Source: JACQKD01 sp964614265
GTDB taxonomy: Bacteria; Patescibacteriota; Minisyncoccia; Phycocordibacterales; UBA918
Reading direction: 5' to 3'
NCBI GenBank assembly: GCA_964614265.1
Contig: CAZTKT010000035.1
Coordinates: 1 to 6,725, forward strand
Length of the DNA stretch: 6,725 nt
Shown: piece by piece, positions 5,733 to 6,725 of the stretch
Numbering within the stretch: the stretch's first letter is position 1
Layout: every line of letters begins with the position of its first letter
Notes under the pieces: model-generated
Seen by the model: only the letters and a program-made list of their open reading frames with translations
Databases searched by the model: none
What the model was told of the DNA's origin: nothing
Translations under genes and position numbers: made by a program

Positions 5733-6676
5733 ATATGAGAGACTTGAAGCATATCCCGAAGCTCACGGAGACCGTTCAATATCGTTCCTGAAGGAATAAA
5801 ACCAAGCGCACGTATCTTTGTATCATCCATCCCAAAAGACACTGCGTTCATTCGTTCGTGATCAACCAGAGAAACGGTTACCCCGGGAACGCAGTCCTGT
5901 ATCTGTTGTATAAGGATACTTCCCAGCATATTTTCGGAAACAATATTATATGTATCTCCACTAAAGATGTCATGACGGAGTATATACTCTATCGCCCTCG
6001 AACAATCAGCAACCGCGGTGTACGGACGACGTTGTTCTGGCATAGAACGCCATACATCAAGATGCCCGTGACGCACCGACTGTTGCATAAATGCATTGAT
6101 CGCAACATGCCTATTCAAGACCGGAGCAACGCCAAAGACACTTCCAAAACGAAGGATGGAGAAGCGCAGTCCTTCTCTACCAAGTCTTCGTAATGCTTCT
6201 TCCGCCTGATATTTACTTTCTGCATAAGACGTACGATTCACACCGCTCACCACATCATCTTCTTGAAGTAACCGTCCGTCCTGTGCCGTATATACCATCC
6301 CTGTTGACACAAAGAGCATTGGGACAGCGCGTCGCACACACGCCTCCCCAAGTTGCTTCGTCCACCCTCTATTTATTCTATCATAGAGGGAATCTGCATG
6401 GTCATCGGGGGACAACGGTGTATACCCAGCAAGATGCACCACCATATCTACCTGTTGTAACAAATCTGCCGGATCCACATCAGGGAGTGTGCCCGTCCGT
6501 ACCTCGAGCGTCACCGTCTCTGGCACAGACAGTTCCTTGACAGACTCAGCAGAGCGTGCAAGAAGCACAATCGATTGTGGGCACTCCTGAGCGAGAATCC
6601 AGCGAGATCCGATATAGCCCGTTCCCCCCGTAAGAAGAATCCGCAGGGGGCGCGATTGGGAAATGTTTTCTTTCAT
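5729..6676 (-). CDS. Extended SDR nucleotide-sugar epimerase/4-ketoreductase
   Basis: This 315-residue NAD(P)-dependent extended SDR probably acts on a nucleotide sugar. The dinucleotide-binding motif is GGTGYIG (17-23) after a hydrophobic strand. VVHLAG (79-84) is the family's strand-4 motif. The catalytic serine is S124 in VSTGMVY (123-129), and Tyr151 and Lys155 lie in YAESK (151-155). RFGSVFG (176-182) corresponds to the conserved R-x-x-N-x-YG region but lacks the usual Asn and Pro. The usual VYG after the serine is VYT. It is first in the operon and directly precedes rmlB, so dTDP-4-keto-6-deoxyglucose is a plausible substrate, giving a dTDP-6-deoxyhexose by 4-reduction. A role as an unrelated sugar epimerase is equally allowed by sequence. 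Its ATG at 6676 has no Shine-Dalgarno and lies 8 nt from a predicted -10 box, so it may be translated from a leaderless mRNA. Confidence 0.88.
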   Translation of the reverse strand: MKENISQSRPLRILLTGGTGYIGSRWILAQECPQSIVLLARSAESVKELSVPETVTLEVRTGTLPDVDPADLLQQVDMVVHLAGYTPLSPDDHADSLYDRINRGWTKQLGEACVRRAVPMLFVSTGMVYTAQDGRLLQEDDVVSGVNRTSYAESKYQAEEALRRLGREGLRFSILRFGSVFGVAPVLNRHVAINAFMQQSVRHGHLDVWRSMPEQRRPYTAVADCSRAIEYILRHDIFSGDTYNIVSENMLGSILIQQIQDCVPGVTVSLVDHERMNAVSFGMDDTKIRALGFIPSGTILNGLRELRDMLQVSHI

Positions 6677-6684
6677 ATAGTTGT

Positions 6685-6714
6685 ACTATCAACCGCTTCA
6701 TGGCCTGCTGTCAA
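6685..6714 (-). promoter_or_regulatory. Predicted sigma-70-type promoter of the dTDP-sugar operon
   Basis: On the - strand a perfect TTGACA -35 box (6714-6709) is followed, after an 18-bp spacer, by GATAGT (6690-6685), matching 4 of 6 bases of TATAAT. Only 8 nt separate the -10 box from the ATG at 6676, so transcription would start about 0-3 nt before the start codon. The strong -35 and correct spacing support it; the -10 is only moderate. Confidence 0.55.
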
Positions 6715-6725
6715 GAAACACACTT

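Overview
The window holds six protein-coding genes in two converging transcription units. On the + strand, at 139..750, is a lone gene for a Nudix-fold protein that resembles GDP-mannose mannosyl hydrolase. It has a good Shine-Dalgarno sequence and a strong intrinsic terminator. On the - strand, filling 899..6676, is a tight five-gene operon. In transcription order it encodes an extended SDR nucleotide-sugar epimerase/reductase, RmlB (dTDP-glucose 4,6-dehydratase), an in-frame fusion of RmlA (glucose-1-phosphate thymidylyltransferase) with a GT4 glycosyltransferase, a class I SAM-dependent methyltransferase, and a second GT4 glycosyltransferase. No tRNA, rRNA, CRISPR array or mobile element was found.

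The operon reads as a dTDP-6-deoxysugar cassette. RmlA activates glucose-1-phosphate to dTDP-glucose, and RmlB converts it to dTDP-4-keto-6-deoxyglucose. The leading SDR could then reduce or epimerise that intermediate. The two GT-B glycosyltransferases would transfer sugars to a surface glycan, and the methyltransferase could decorate it. RmlC and RmlD are absent from the window, so L-rhamnose is not the obvious product, although those genes could lie elsewhere.

Three of the four operon junctions are 4-nt ATGA stop/start overlaps, and the fourth is a 12-nt gap. None of the operon start codons has a convincing Shine-Dalgarno sequence. The only promoter-like element, with a perfect TTGACA -35 box, sits so close to the first ATG that the mRNA would be nearly leaderless. 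The operon therefore appears to rely on leaderless initiation followed by translational coupling. The ATG that would begin the GT4 half of the fusion also lies in an ATGA tetranucleotide, which suggests that two overlapping genes were merged.

The organism is a bacterium using a code in which TGA is a stop. GC content is moderate, near 50% by eye in the genes, with an AT-rich first 70 bases. Compact overlapping genes, a short RmlA and missing Shine-Dalgarno sequences would fit a small-genome lineage such as Patescibacteria/CPR, but this is only a weak inference. The non-coding stretches are 1..138 (AT-rich upstream region of the + gene), 751..898 (convergent intergenic region with terminators and a small tandem repeat) and 6677..6725 (operon promoter).
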